From the NCBI RefSeq assembly GCF_001905095.1, contig NZ_LWLS01000062.1, forward strand, positions 62,001-126,000: a DNA stretch of 64,000 nt. The letters run 5' to 3'. Positions 44,501-53,720 of this stretch are shown in pieces. The DNA comes from Micromonospora sp. CB01531 (GTDB lineage Bacteria; Actinomycetota; Actinomycetes; Mycobacteriales; Micromonosporaceae). Below the pieces are notes generated by a model, which was not told the origin of the DNA, did not search any database, and was given only the letters and a program-made list of their open reading frames with translations. The position numbers were made by a program, and so were the translations under genes. Numbering within the stretch: the stretch's first letter is position 1; every line of letters begins with the position of its first letter.

Positions 44501-44855
44501 CCCGTTCGAAGCCGGTCACGTCGACGGCGTCGCCGGGGAGGGCCAGCAGGTAGCCGGGCGGCCGAGTGGCGAGGACCTCGGCGGCCGGCACGCCGGCCTC
44601 GTCGAGCAGCCGGCGCAGTCGCGAGACGTACGCCTGCAGGCTGCCCCGGGCGCTCGCCACCGGCTTGTCGGCCCACAGCCGGTCGACGAGGGTCCCGGCG
44701 GGCACCACCCGGTTGACGTCGAGCAGCAGGGCGGCGAGCAGCGTACGCAGCTGGGCGGCACCGAGGTCGAGCGGCACGTTCCCGACGCGCACGTCGACGG
44801 GTCCGAGCACGCGGACCACGAGCCCATCGATCCGCTGCCCGGCCACGCCGTCCAC
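41535..44855 (-). CDS. AfsR/SARP-type regulator with AAA ATPase and TPR domains
   Basis: A 1106-residue large SARP. GTG 44855 is chosen (MDGVAGQRIDGLVVRVLGPVDVRVG) because GGGAGGG precedes it; the longer frame to 44990 has a Trp/Pro-rich non-homologous head. Residues 15-95 are an OmpR-type winged DNA-binding domain (LLAALLLDVNRVVPAGTLVDRLW...LQAYVSRLRRLLDE). BTAD is at about 100-245. A Pro/Ala linker follows. The AAA domain has Walker A GEAGIGKTRLAEEA near 355 and Walker B LLVVLEDLHWAD near 465. The C-terminal 400 residues are TPR-like. It lies upstream of the giant hydrolase, with SARP-type repeats in between, so it probably activates that gene. The activating signal is unknown. Confidence 0.88.
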   Translation of the reverse strand: MDGVAGQRIDGLVVRVLGPVDVRVGNVPLDLGAAQLRTLLAALLLDVNRVVPAGTLVDRLWADKPVASARGSLQAYVSRLRRLLDEAGVPAAEVLATRPPGYLLALPGDAVDVTGFERAVRAAHELRDAGRFADARQLLDEGLALWRGPAYADVSVPAVRTEAVRLDEGRWSARELAAELDLAVGRHARLADELLAAVTGAPLRERLRGALMLALYRSGRQAEALAIYVEGRSLLAEELGVDPGRELQQLYERMLRQDAVLDLPVAVGIAAPARISPPAVPGRVAQTSGSAGATQPAARGPQSAEPAPAAPPARPARPTVAPPTRAPVVGRDEELARLDTALAAAWAGVTTVVTLTGEAGIGKTRLAEEAAVHATAAGALVVWGRCWEHEGAPDLWPWTQALRDIVEDGPDGRELLSGRAAPAALLLPDPDARDAGLDTTSPAQARAQLVDAVVALLAAAARRRPLLVVLEDLHWADQESLYLLELVAAHLREVPVAIVATVRLPNDVADDPSGHLLAGLARVGAHRVTLHGLRAEDVRTYIAEATGRPVTPEVASAVAARTDGNPFFITQVVRLGGPDAVLDDPVVPQGIREAVARRLRRVEQADRTVLEAAAVAGRVFDLPLLEAVSGVPAPAIDAAVDRALRSGLLSEEAAAVPRFRFAHALVQETLLAEVPRSRRARLHDRAAAAIETRYPDRLPEHAAVLAHHLAASGTDPQRCVEHTLLAAEHARGRWGFDEAERHLRAALDRIVLVPGQPGRELELQARTALGSLLTLSLGYDAPAVAEQRRLALALSRAAGSVDDLLSALWGIWGTALVSGRIGDADLAVVELDLAAVERDDAMLRIAALHARGQVRWHQGRLAEARAELEACVPLADRHAEAVRLDIFLQHPAATSRGWLSIVLAMLGLREESGQTAAAARRRGKELGDPYTKAYLQVLESWRRLWLDDAAGAFDAAAEGLAICRERGFAQLEAFSLGPLGWGRVRGGDPAGMDEVRTAVEVFAGAGAMFSHLLLGVLGELELLAGRPDQALATIDRGIEASHRNGEEFFLVELYRLRARALERLGDGEAASAAVRRGLEIGQQQGAALFVDRLRGPRPLYSVDRPA

Positions 44856-45045
44856 TTCGTCCCTCCCGCCGGTCGCACACCGTCCGGCAGACGCATGCTG
44901 CCAGAGCGGGTCGCGCGGGCGGCTCGACCATTCGGGCTGGCAACCGGGTGATCCGGGCCACGACACCCAGCGGGTCGGCCAGGAGGACAAGTACGACGGG
45001 AGGCGAGGGCATCAACCGCGTCCCGACCCGTACGCCAAGACGCGA

Positions 45046-45078
45046 ACGGGCCGGGACCCCCCGTGGGTCCCGGCCCGT
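45046..45078 (-). terminator. Terminator after the small coiled-coil gene
   Basis: Perfect 14-bp stem ACGGGCCGGGACCC / GGGTCCCGGCCCGT with a 5-nt loop, 15 bp past the stop at 45093. The remaining non-coding part, 44856-45045, shows no other clear signal. Confidence 0.8.
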
Positions 45079-45092
45079 ACGTCGACGGATCG

Positions 45093-45302
45093 TCAGCTCG
45101 TCGATCCGCCCTGCTTCTTGCGCCGCTCGTCGAGCCTGGCCCGGTCGATGCCGTGGTCCAACTGGTCGGCGAAGCGACCTTCTTTGATCTTGTCGGTGAA
45201 GCGGCTCTCGGTTATCCGATCGAACCGCTCGCGGATGTTCGCGGCCATCTTCTCCAGCCGGTCCTCCGCCTCCTGCGCCACCTTCTTCGCCGATTCCGTC
45301 AT
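45093..45302 (-). CDS. Small charged helical protein
   Basis: A 69-residue protein from ATG 45302; a five-codon-longer TTG start was rejected. It reads MTESAKKVAQEAEDRLEKMAANIRERFDRI, then TDKIKEGRFADQLDHGIDRARLDERRKKQGG: an amphipathic, highly charged, probably coiled-coil or membrane-surface helix with no Cys. It vaguely recalls Rv0909-type small antitoxins, but no toxin gene is adjacent, so I leave it unassigned. It lies downstream of hspR on the same strand with the compound palindrome between. Confidence 0.65.
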   Translation of the reverse strand: MTESAKKVAQEAEDRLEKMAANIRERFDRITESRFTDKIKEGRFADQLDHGIDRARLDERRKKQGGSTS

Positions 45303-45368
45303 GGCTCCCCCTGCCAAGTGCGGAGTCCGGATTGAGTTGGTTGGGCCTGATTCACAGGTTAGCGGAGA

Positions 45369-45398
45369 GAGTGGCTGTCGGGCGCGGAACAGCCACTC
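45369..45398. repeat. Dispersed palindrome, copy B (compound)
   Basis: GAGTGGCTGT / ACAGCCACTC (45369-45378 and 45389-45398). A further half-element (CACGGAATGAGTGGCT) lies at 45413-45428, and ATTCACAGGTTAGCGG is upstream at 45350-45365. It shares the AGTGGCT core with copies at 14800 and 54963. Confidence 0.7.
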
Positions 45399-45448
45399 AT
45401 CCCGTGGAGCTGCACGGAATGAGTGGCTACGGGCGGCGGAGCGCAGGA

Positions 45449-45889
45449 TCAGCGGTCGCCGGTGCGGCGTGGCCGCCAGACGACGAGCGCCGTCGAGGTG
45501 CGGTTGGTGGGCACGAGGTCGCCACGGGACAACCGGCCCAGCGACTCCAGCTCGGCGATCCGCCGGTACGCGGCGTCCAACTCCGCCTCCAGCCGGGCCA
45601 CCCGCTGCTGGGCCTCCTCCAGCAGCCGTTCCAGGCCGATGATCCGCTTGACCCCGGCCAGGTTAATGCCGTCGTCCTGGCTGAGTCGCTGCACCTCGCG
45701 GAGCAGCACCACGTCCCGGACGCTGTACCGGCGGCCACCGCCGGACGCCCGGCCGGCCTGCACGAGGCCGAGCCGGTCGTACTGGCGCAGGGTCTGCGGG
45801 TGCATCCCCGCCATCCGGGCCGCGACCGAGATCATCAGGACCTTGGCCTCGTAGGCAGGGTCACCCGAGCCGACGAACTCCTCCGACAT
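45449..45889 (-). CDS. hspR: HspR heat-shock repressor (MerR family)
   Basis: A 146-residue MerR-type repressor of the dnaK and clpB operons. The HTH starts LMISVAARMAGMHPQTLRQYDRLGLVQ, followed by the wing SGGGRRYSVRDVVLLREVQRLSQDDGINLAGVKRII. The coiled-coil LEEAQQRVARLEAELDAAYRRIAELE mediates dimerisation, and the C-terminal tail is basic. It is the last gene of dnaK-grpE-dnaJ-hspR, and DnaK acts as its co-repressor in Streptomyces. HAIR palindromes at 49940 and 28462 are its expected targets. Confidence 0.93.
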   Translation of the reverse strand: MSEEFVGSGDPAYEAKVLMISVAARMAGMHPQTLRQYDRLGLVQAGRASGGGRRYSVRDVVLLREVQRLSQDDGINLAGVKRIIGLERLLEEAQQRVARLEAELDAAYRRIAELESLGRLSRGDLVPTNRTSTALVVWRPRRTGDR

Positions 45890-45917
45890 CCCCGCTCACC
45901 TCCGCTGCCTTCACTGG

Positions 45918-47099
45918 TCAACTGAACCGACGCACCCGGGCGTCGAGATGTTCCCGCGCGGCGGGCGGGGTCTGTTCCGCGAACGCCTCGAGCGCCGCCC
46001 GCGCCTCGTCCGACACCTTCGCCGGAACCACCACGTCGAGGGTGACCAGCAGGTCACCGGCGCGGTCGTCCTTGCGTACGACGCCCTTGCCCCGGGCCCG
46101 CAGCACCCGGCCGCTCGGAGTACCCGCCGGCACCCGCAGGGTCACCGTCCCGTCCAGGGTCGGTACGCGCAGGTCGGTGCCGAGCACCGCCTCCGCGAAC
46201 GTGATCGGCACGGTCAAAGTCAGATCGTCCCCGGAGCGCCCGAACAGCTCGTCCGGGCGGACCTTCACGTGGACGAACAGGTCCCCCGCCGGGCCGCCCC
46301 GCTCGCCCGGTTCGCCCCGTCCGGCCAGCCGGATGCGCTGGCCGTCGGCCACCCCGGCCGGAAAGCGCACGTTCAGCGTGCGGGTCTTGGTGACCCCGCC
46401 CGTGCCGTGGCACTCCGGGCACTTCTCCTCGACGATCGTGCCGACGCCCTGGCAGTTGCGGCACGGCTCGGAGAAGCTGAACGACCCCTGGTTGCGGGTC
46501 GTCACCCCGGCGCCGTGGCAGACCGGGCAGGCCACCGGCTGGGTGCCCGGCTTGGCGCCGTTGCCGTGGCAGGTGTCGCAGACCCCGGGGGCGCGCAGCG
46601 TCAGCGGCAGCGTGACGCCGCGTACCGCGTCCTCGAAGTCGAGCGCCACCTCGGCCTCGACGTCCCGGCCGCGCGCCGGGCCGCGCGCGCGGGCCGGACC
46701 GGCGCCGCCGCCCGAGAAGATCGAGCTGAACAGGTCGGTGAACCCGCCGCCACCGAACCGGGTGTCGGTGCCGCCGGCCGCGCCGCCGAACAGGTCGGAG
46801 ACGTCGAACGGCATGCCACCCGGCTGGCCGCCGGCACGGGCGTGGCGCCGGAACGCGCCCGAGCCGAACAGGGACCGCATCTCGTCGTACTCGCGGCGCT
46901 TCTTCTCGTCGCCGAGCACGGCGTACGCCTCGGAGACGGCCTTGAACCGCTCCTCGGCCTTCGGGTCGCCGGGGTTGTGGTCCGGGTGCGACTCCCGGGC
47001 CAGCTTCCGGTACGACTTCTTGATCTCGTCGGAGGAGGCGGACTTCTCCACGCCCAGCACGGCGTAGTAGTCCTTCTCGATCCAGTCCTTGGAACTCAC
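45918..47099 (-). CDS. dnaJ: Chaperone DnaJ
   Basis: A 393-residue type I Hsp40. GTG 47099 gives MSSKDWIEKDYYAVLGVEKSAS; an upstream start only adds a Gly-rich head. The J domain has HPD in ARESHPDHNPGDP near residue 40. The Gly/Phe region is at about 75-140. Four zinc-finger CxxCxGxG repeats are intact (CDTCHGNG, CPVCHGAG, CRNCQGVG, CPECHGTG) at about 165-230. The C-terminal client-binding domain ends ARVRRFS. It delivers clients to DnaK and stimulates its ATPase. Confidence 0.96.
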   Translation of the reverse strand: MSSKDWIEKDYYAVLGVEKSASSDEIKKSYRKLARESHPDHNPGDPKAEERFKAVSEAYAVLGDEKKRREYDEMRSLFGSGAFRRHARAGGQPGGMPFDVSDLFGGAAGGTDTRFGGGGFTDLFSSIFSGGGAGPARARGPARGRDVEAEVALDFEDAVRGVTLPLTLRAPGVCDTCHGNGAKPGTQPVACPVCHGAGVTTRNQGSFSFSEPCRNCQGVGTIVEEKCPECHGTGGVTKTRTLNVRFPAGVADGQRIRLAGRGEPGERGGPAGDLFVHVKVRPDELFGRSGDDLTLTVPITFAEAVLGTDLRVPTLDGTVTLRVPAGTPSGRVLRARGKGVVRKDDRAGDLLVTLDVVVPAKVSDEARAALEAFAEQTPPAAREHLDARVRRFS

Positions 47100-47132
47100 C
47101 CGTCCACCCCCTTCCACGGGACGTACCCCGGT

Positions 47133-47165
47133 CGTCCCGCCCGCCCGGTGCGGGCGGGCGGGACG
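47133..47165. repeat. Perfect hairpin between grpE and dnaJ
   Basis: 14-bp stem CGTCCCGCCCGCCC / GGGCGGGCGGGACG with loop GGTGC, inside the 79-bp gap of the heat-shock operon. It is too strong to ignore and may be an attenuator or mRNA-processing site that sets the dnaJ/hspR level below dnaK. Confidence 0.8.
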
Positions 47166-47178
47166 TCACGGGTCGGCA

Positions 47179-47940
47179 CTACTCCGGGTCGGCGACCGCG
47201 ACCAGGGCCGGCCGCAGCAGCCGTTCGCCGAGCTGGTAACCCCGGCGCATGACCTGCACGCAGGTCGGCTCGGTCACGTCGGCGGAGGTCTGGTGGGCCA
47301 CCGCCTCGTGCCGGGTCGGGTCGAACGGGTCGCCCTGCTCGCCGAACGCGGTCAGGCCGAACTTGCCCAGCGCCGTGGTGAGCTGCTCGGCCACCGAGCC
47401 GAACCCGCCCACCAGGTCGCCGTGCTCGCGGGCCCGGTCCAGGTCGTCGAGGATCGGCAGCAGCGCGGCCAGCACCGAGCCGGTCGCCTGCTCCTGGACC
47501 AGGGCCCGGTCCCGGTCGACCCGCTTGCGGTAGTTGGCGTACTCGGCCGACACCCGCTGCACATCCCGGGTCCGCTCGTCCAGCTCGGCCCGGAGCGCCT
47601 CCAGCTCGGCACCGAGCGGCCCGCCCGGCTTTACGACCTCCTCGACCTCCTCGGTCGGCTCGGCCGGCGCGTCGACCACCGGCGGACCGGAGACCGGCGC
47701 CTCGGTCTCGATCTCGTCGACCACGACCTCGGTCTCCTCGACCAGCCCCTCGGCGGGTGCGTCGGCCGCGGCGTCCGCGGCTGCGGCGTCCGCCGCGGGC
47801 TGCTCGGTGGTCTTACCGATTCTGCGCTTGTCTCGGATGACGATCCGCGGCTCGTCGCCGGCACCCGGCCCGGCGGTCGCCGAGCCACCCGGCGCCGACC
47901 CGGTGGAGCCCGGGTCGGCCGCTCGTGGCTTCTCCGTCAT
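47179..47940 (-). CDS. grpE: Nucleotide exchange factor GrpE
   Basis: A 253-residue GrpE, longer than E. coli's because of an acidic Pro/Ala-rich head of about 100 residues (ADAAAADAAADAPAEGLVEETEVVVDEI). The GrpE fold is clear afterwards: coiled-coil LEALRAELDERTRDVQRVSAEYANYRKRVDRDRAL, then ATGSVLAALLPILDDLDRAREHGD and the beta-wing with PFDPTRHEAVAHQTSADV and RGYQLGERLLRPALVAVA. It releases ADP from DnaK. ATG 47940, 47 bp after the dnaK stop. Confidence 0.95.
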   Translation of the reverse strand: MTEKPRAADPGSTGSAPGGSATAGPGAGDEPRIVIRDKRRIGKTTEQPAADAAAADAAADAPAEGLVEETEVVVDEIETEAPVSGPPVVDAPAEPTEEVEEVVKPGGPLGAELEALRAELDERTRDVQRVSAEYANYRKRVDRDRALVQEQATGSVLAALLPILDDLDRAREHGDLVGGFGSVAEQLTTALGKFGLTAFGEQGDPFDPTRHEAVAHQTSADVTEPTCVQVMRRGYQLGERLLRPALVAVADPE

Positions 47941-47987
47941 GCGGCTACCTCATCCTTCTGCCGTGCGTTCGTGTCCGGGACGGAAGG

Positions 47988-49850
<1,863 letters not shown>

Positions 49851-49939
49851 GTTCGCTTCCTCGCTTCGTAACGGTGAGCAGGTCAGGGGCCTCGCCCGCG
49901 AGCTGCCCGGCGGGTCGCCCGCAGCGACCGCACCACAAG

Positions 49940-49958
49940 TTGAGTGGACCGGACTCAA
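49940..49958 (-). promoter_or_regulatory. HAIR operator 1 of dnaK
   Basis: TTGAGT-N7-ACTCAA, perfect 6-bp arms with the spacing of the HspR site, 90 nt upstream of the dnaK ATG. It overlaps a -10-like CACTAT on the minus strand. Confidence 0.85.
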
Positions 49959-49992
49959 TAGTGCCACGCGGCCAGCAAACCGCAAGTCGAGG

Positions 49993-50011
49993 TTGAGTCG
50001 ACCTGACGCAA
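49993..50011. promoter_or_regulatory. Imperfect second HAIR-like site of dnaK
   Basis: TTGAGT-N7-ACGCAA, one mismatch from the HAIR pattern, 35 bp upstream of site 1. It is also 59 bp before the divergent GTPase start, so it could affect both genes. Confidence 0.6.
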
Positions 50012-50069
50012 CCTGACCGTTATTACCGTCCGGTTGTCTTCCCTTGCATCGGTCGGGCACGCTTTAGCG

Positions 50070-51908
50070 GTGACGACGCATGGCGATTCCGCCACCCATT
50101 CCGGCACGCCCGCCGTCGCAGCCCGCTCCGGACCCGACGCCGGGGAGGACCCGCCCGCCTCCGGTGCCGAGGGCCTGCCCGCCGCGCTCGCCGGCCTGCG
50201 GGCCGCGATCGGGGCGATGCGGTTCCCGCTCACCCTGCCCTCGGCGGAGCCGGCCCGGCGCGCCGCCGCCGGCCTCACCGACCAGCTTGACGACTATCTG
50301 CTGCCCCGGCTCGCCCGACTCGACGCCCCGCTGCTGGTGGTGGTCGGCGGCTCGACCGGCGCCGGCAAGTCGACCCTGGTCAACAGCCTCGTCCAGGCGC
50401 GGGTGAGCGCCGCCGGGGTGCTCCGCCCCACCACCCGCTCGCCGGTGCTGGTCTGCAACCCGGCCGACGCCGCGTGGTTCCGCCGGGGCGACCTGCTGCC
50501 GGGCCTGACCCGGACCAACGAGCCGAGCGAACACCCGGGCACGCTGCACCTGGTCACCGCGCCCGCGCTCCCGGCCGGGCTGGCCTTCCTCGACGCGCCC
50601 GACATCGACTCGGTGGTCGACGCCAACCGGGCGCTCGCCGGGCAGCTCCTGGCCGCCGCCGACCTCTGGCTCTTCGTCACCACCGCCGCCCGGTACGCCG
50701 ACGCCGTCCCCTGGGAGCTGCTGCGCGGCGCCCGGGCCCGCGGCACGGTGATCGCCATGGTCCTGGACCGGGTGCCGCCGGAGGCGACCGACGAGATCGC
50801 CGCCCACCTGTCGGAGATGCTCACCGCCCAGGACCTCGGCGCCGCGCCGCTCTTCGTGCTGCCGGAGACCTGGGTCGACGGGCAGGGGCTGCTCCCCGAC
50901 AAGGTCACCGCCCCGCTGAGCGCCTGGTTCGCCCGGCTCGCGGCGGACGCCGAGGCCCGCTCCGCCGTCGTCCGGCAGACCCTGGACGGCGCGCTCGCCG
51001 CCCTGCACCCCGCCGTGGAGGGGCTGGCCGACGCCGCCGACGAGCAGGTGGCCGCCGCCGACGCGCTGGACGAGCGGGTGCGGGCGGCGTACCGGGGGGC
51101 GGAGCGGACCGTCGCGGAGGGGCTCAAGGACGGCCGGCTGCTCCGCGGCGAGGTGCTGGCCCGCTGGCAGGAGTTCGTCGGCACGGGCGAGTTCTTCCGC
51201 ACCCTGGAAGCCCGGATCAGTCGGCTGCGCGACCGGGTGGTGGGCAGGTTCACCGGGCGTCCGGCCCCCGCGGCCGAATTGCGTACGGCCATCGAGTCCC
51301 AGCTCGTGACGCTGCTGCGCGGGGTGGCCGCCGAGGCGGCGGAGCACGCGTACACCGGGTGGAAGGCGCACCCGGCCGGCGCGGCGCTGCTCGAACCGGA
51401 GCTGGCCCACGCCTCGGCCGACCTGCCCGCGCGCGCCGAGCGACTCGTCCGCGACTGGCAGCGCGGGGTGCTGGAGCTGGTCCGGGCCGAGGGCGGGGAG
51501 CGCCGCTTCGTGGCCCGCACGGCCGCGTACGCGGTCAACGCCACCGGGCTGGCGGTCATGATCGGGGTGTTCGCCTCCACCGCCTTCATCCCGACCGGGC
51601 TGGAGGTCGCCACCGGCGCCGGCACCGCGGTCGCCGGGCAGGCGGTCCTGCAGGCGATCTTCGGGGACCAGGCGGTCCGGAACCTGGCGACCAAGGCCCG
51701 GGCGGACCTGCTCGACCGGGTCGGCACGCTGCTGGCGGAGGAGGCGGCCCGGCTCCTCGCCCGCACCGAGGCCTCCCGCCCGGGCGTCGAGGCCGGCGCC
51801 GACCTGCGCCGGGCGGCCAACGAGGTGGAGAAGGCCCGGCACCGCAGCGGCCTGACCCGCGCGGACGGGCCGGTACTGCCCGCCGTCGACCAGGGTGGCC
51901 ACCGGTGA
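50070..51908 (+). CDS. Dynamin-like GTPase (first of pair)
   Basis: A 612-residue protein, divergent from dnaK. GTG 50070 (MTTHGDSATHSGTP) is taken; an earlier TTG frame is unlikely. After about 70 residues the GTPase domain starts: Walker A GGSTGAGKSTLVNSL near residue 93, switch LRPTTRSPV, then AFLDAPDIDSVVDAN (DxxG-like position) and VLDRVP near 240. A helical stalk follows (EQVAAADALDERVRAAYRGAERTVAEGLK). A hydrophobic paddle-like segment sits near 490-545 (AYAVNATGLAVMIGVFASTAFIPTG). The plan is that of bacterial dynamin-like proteins, such as DynA/DynB in Streptomyces septation, a comparison from recall. Confidence 0.7.
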   Translation: MTTHGDSATHSGTPAVAARSGPDAGEDPPASGAEGLPAALAGLRAAIGAMRFPLTLPSAEPARRAAAGLTDQLDDYLLPRLARLDAPLLVVVGGSTGAGKSTLVNSLVQARVSAAGVLRPTTRSPVLVCNPADAAWFRRGDLLPGLTRTNEPSEHPGTLHLVTAPALPAGLAFLDAPDIDSVVDANRALAGQLLAAADLWLFVTTAARYADAVPWELLRGARARGTVIAMVLDRVPPEATDEIAAHLSEMLTAQDLGAAPLFVLPETWVDGQGLLPDKVTAPLSAWFARLAADAEARSAVVRQTLDGALAALHPAVEGLADAADEQVAAADALDERVRAAYRGAERTVAEGLKDGRLLRGEVLARWQEFVGTGEFFRTLEARISRLRDRVVGRFTGRPAPAAELRTAIESQLVTLLRGVAAEAAEHAYTGWKAHPAGAALLEPELAHASADLPARAERLVRDWQRGVLELVRAEGGERRFVARTAAYAVNATGLAVMIGVFASTAFIPTGLEVATGAGTAVAGQAVLQAIFGDQAVRNLATKARADLLDRVGTLLAEEAARLLARTEASRPGVEAGADLRRAANEVEKARHRSGLTRADGPVLPAVDQGGHR

Positions 51909-51987
51909 GCACGCCGATCGGAGGCCGGGCCGGGGCCCGGTCGGGACGCCGGCCGGCCGGGTCGGCCGGAGACGAAGGTGGGCCGAG

Positions 51988-53667
51988 GTGAGCAACATCG
52001 TCGGTCGGATGCGCGAGGCGTTCCGCGGCGACCAGCGGGTCGACCCGGACGCCCTGGTCACGCGCCTGCAGGCGGTCCAGCGCTTCCTCCAGGCGGTGGA
52101 CGGCCAGGTGCCCGACTCCCAACTGATCACCGCGCACACCGTGGTCGAACGGGCCGGCACCCGGCTCGCGTTGTCCGGGCACCACACCGTGGTCGCCCTG
52201 GCCGGGGCGACCGGCAGCGGCAAGTCGAGCCTGTTCAACGCCCTCGCCCGGCTGGACCTCTCGCCGGTCGGCGTACGCCGGCCGACCACCGGGGTCGCGC
52301 ACGCCTGCGTCTGGGGGCCGCTGGACGGCGCGGCCCGGCTGCTCGACTGGATCGGGGTGCTGCCCCGGCACCGGTTCGTCCGGGAGAGCGCCCTCGACGG
52401 CGACGACGAGTGGGCCCTGCACGGCCTGGTCCTGCTGGACCTGCCCGACTTCGACTCGGTGCAGCGCGCCCACCGGCTGGAGGTGGACCGGTTGCTCGGC
52501 CTGGTCGACCTGGTCGTCTGGGTGGTCGACCCGCAGAAGTACGCGGACCGCGTGATTCACACCGGCTACCTGCGCGAGTTCCACCGGCACAAGGACGTGA
52601 CGGTGGTGGTGCTCAACCAGGCTGACCGGCTGCCCCCGGCCGAGCTGCCCCGGGTCCTCGGCGACCTGCGCCGGCTGCTCGACGCCGACGGGCTGACCGG
52701 GGTGCCGCTGTTGCCCACCGTGGCGGTGGACCCGGCCAGCCTGGACGGGCTCCGGGCCGAGCTGGAGCAGACGGTCGCCGAACGGCAGGCCGCCCTACGC
52801 CGGCTGACCGGCGACGTGGACGCGGTGGTGGCCGGGCTGGCGGAACTGGTGGGGCCGGAGCCGCCACGCACCGGCCCGGACGACCGCTCGACGAAGGAGC
52901 TCACCGCGGCGCTGGCCGGGGCGGCCGGGGTGCCGACGGTGGCCGAGGCGGTCGAGGCGGCGTACCGGCACCGGGCCGGCGGGACGACCGGCTGGCCGCT
53001 GGTCCGCGGCTGGCGGCGGCTCCGGCCGGACCCGCTGCGCCGGCTGCACCTGCCCGACGGCGACGCCGCCGCGCCGGCGGAGAGCCTGGTCGCGGCGACC
53101 TCCGTACCCGATGCCACCGCCGCGCAGCGGTCGGCGCTCAACCTGGCCGTCCGCGCGGTGGCCGACCGTTCCGCCGCGGACCTGCCGGTGCCCTGGCCGG
53201 GCGCGGTGACCGCCGCAGCCCGGTCCCGGCTGGCCGACCTGCCGGACGCGCTGGACCACGCGGTCGCCGCCACCGACCTGGGGATGGCCCGACGACCCAC
53301 CTGGTGGCGGATCGTGGGCGGCCTCCAGTGGCTGGTCACCCTCGCCGCCCTGGCCGGGCTGGGCTGGCTGGTGCTGGGTTACGCGCTGCGCGCGCTGGGC
53401 CTGCCGGCGCTGGAGCAGCCGAGGCTCGGCGAGGTGCCCTGGCCGACCGTGCTGCTTATCGGCGGCCTGCTCGCCGGGCTGCTGCTGGCGGCGCTGAGCC
53501 GGCCGGTGATCCGGTGGGCTGCCGGGCGCGCCCGGCAGCGGGCCGAGGGGCGGCTGCTGACCTCGGTGGGCCGGGTCGGCGAGAAGTACGTGCTGGACCC
53601 GGTCCGGGTGGTGCTGGGCCGCTACGCCGAGGCCCGGCAGGCGCTGCAGGACGCCACCCGGCGCTGA
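51988..53667 (+). CDS. Dynamin-like GTPase with C-terminal membrane helices (second of pair)
   Basis: A 559-residue protein from GTG 51988 (MSNIVGRMREAFRGDQRVDPDALVTRL). GTPase domain: Walker A GATGSGKSSLFNALARL near 72, switch VGVRRPTTGVAH, LDLPDFDSVQRAH, and G4-like VLNQADRLP near 209. A long Ala/Arg helical region follows. Two hydrophobic segments near residues 447-470 and 486-505 (WLVTLAALAGLGWLVLGYAL; TVLLIGGLLAGLLLAALS) fit the membrane-anchored member of a DynA/DynB-type pair. The tail is helical and basic. It starts 79 bp after the first GTPase and is likely co-transcribed. Confidence 0.72.
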   Translation: MSNIVGRMREAFRGDQRVDPDALVTRLQAVQRFLQAVDGQVPDSQLITAHTVVERAGTRLALSGHHTVVALAGATGSGKSSLFNALARLDLSPVGVRRPTTGVAHACVWGPLDGAARLLDWIGVLPRHRFVRESALDGDDEWALHGLVLLDLPDFDSVQRAHRLEVDRLLGLVDLVVWVVDPQKYADRVIHTGYLREFHRHKDVTVVVLNQADRLPPAELPRVLGDLRRLLDADGLTGVPLLPTVAVDPASLDGLRAELEQTVAERQAALRRLTGDVDAVVAGLAELVGPEPPRTGPDDRSTKELTAALAGAAGVPTVAEAVEAAYRHRAGGTTGWPLVRGWRRLRPDPLRRLHLPDGDAAAPAESLVAATSVPDATAAQRSALNLAVRAVADRSAADLPVPWPGAVTAAARSRLADLPDALDHAVAATDLGMARRPTWWRIVGGLQWLVTLAALAGLGWLVLGYALRALGLPALEQPRLGEVPWPTVLLIGGLLAGLLLAALSRPVIRWAAGRARQRAEGRLLTSVGRVGEKYVLDPVRVVLGRYAEARQALQDATRR

Positions 53668-53720
53668 GCCCGGGCGCGCTGGACCGTGTCCGGACCGGCC
53701 GACCGGCGTAGGGTCGGTGC

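Noticed and set aside
45093..45302. Antitoxin gene
   Set aside because: Only a loose resemblance, and no toxin gene is adjacent.
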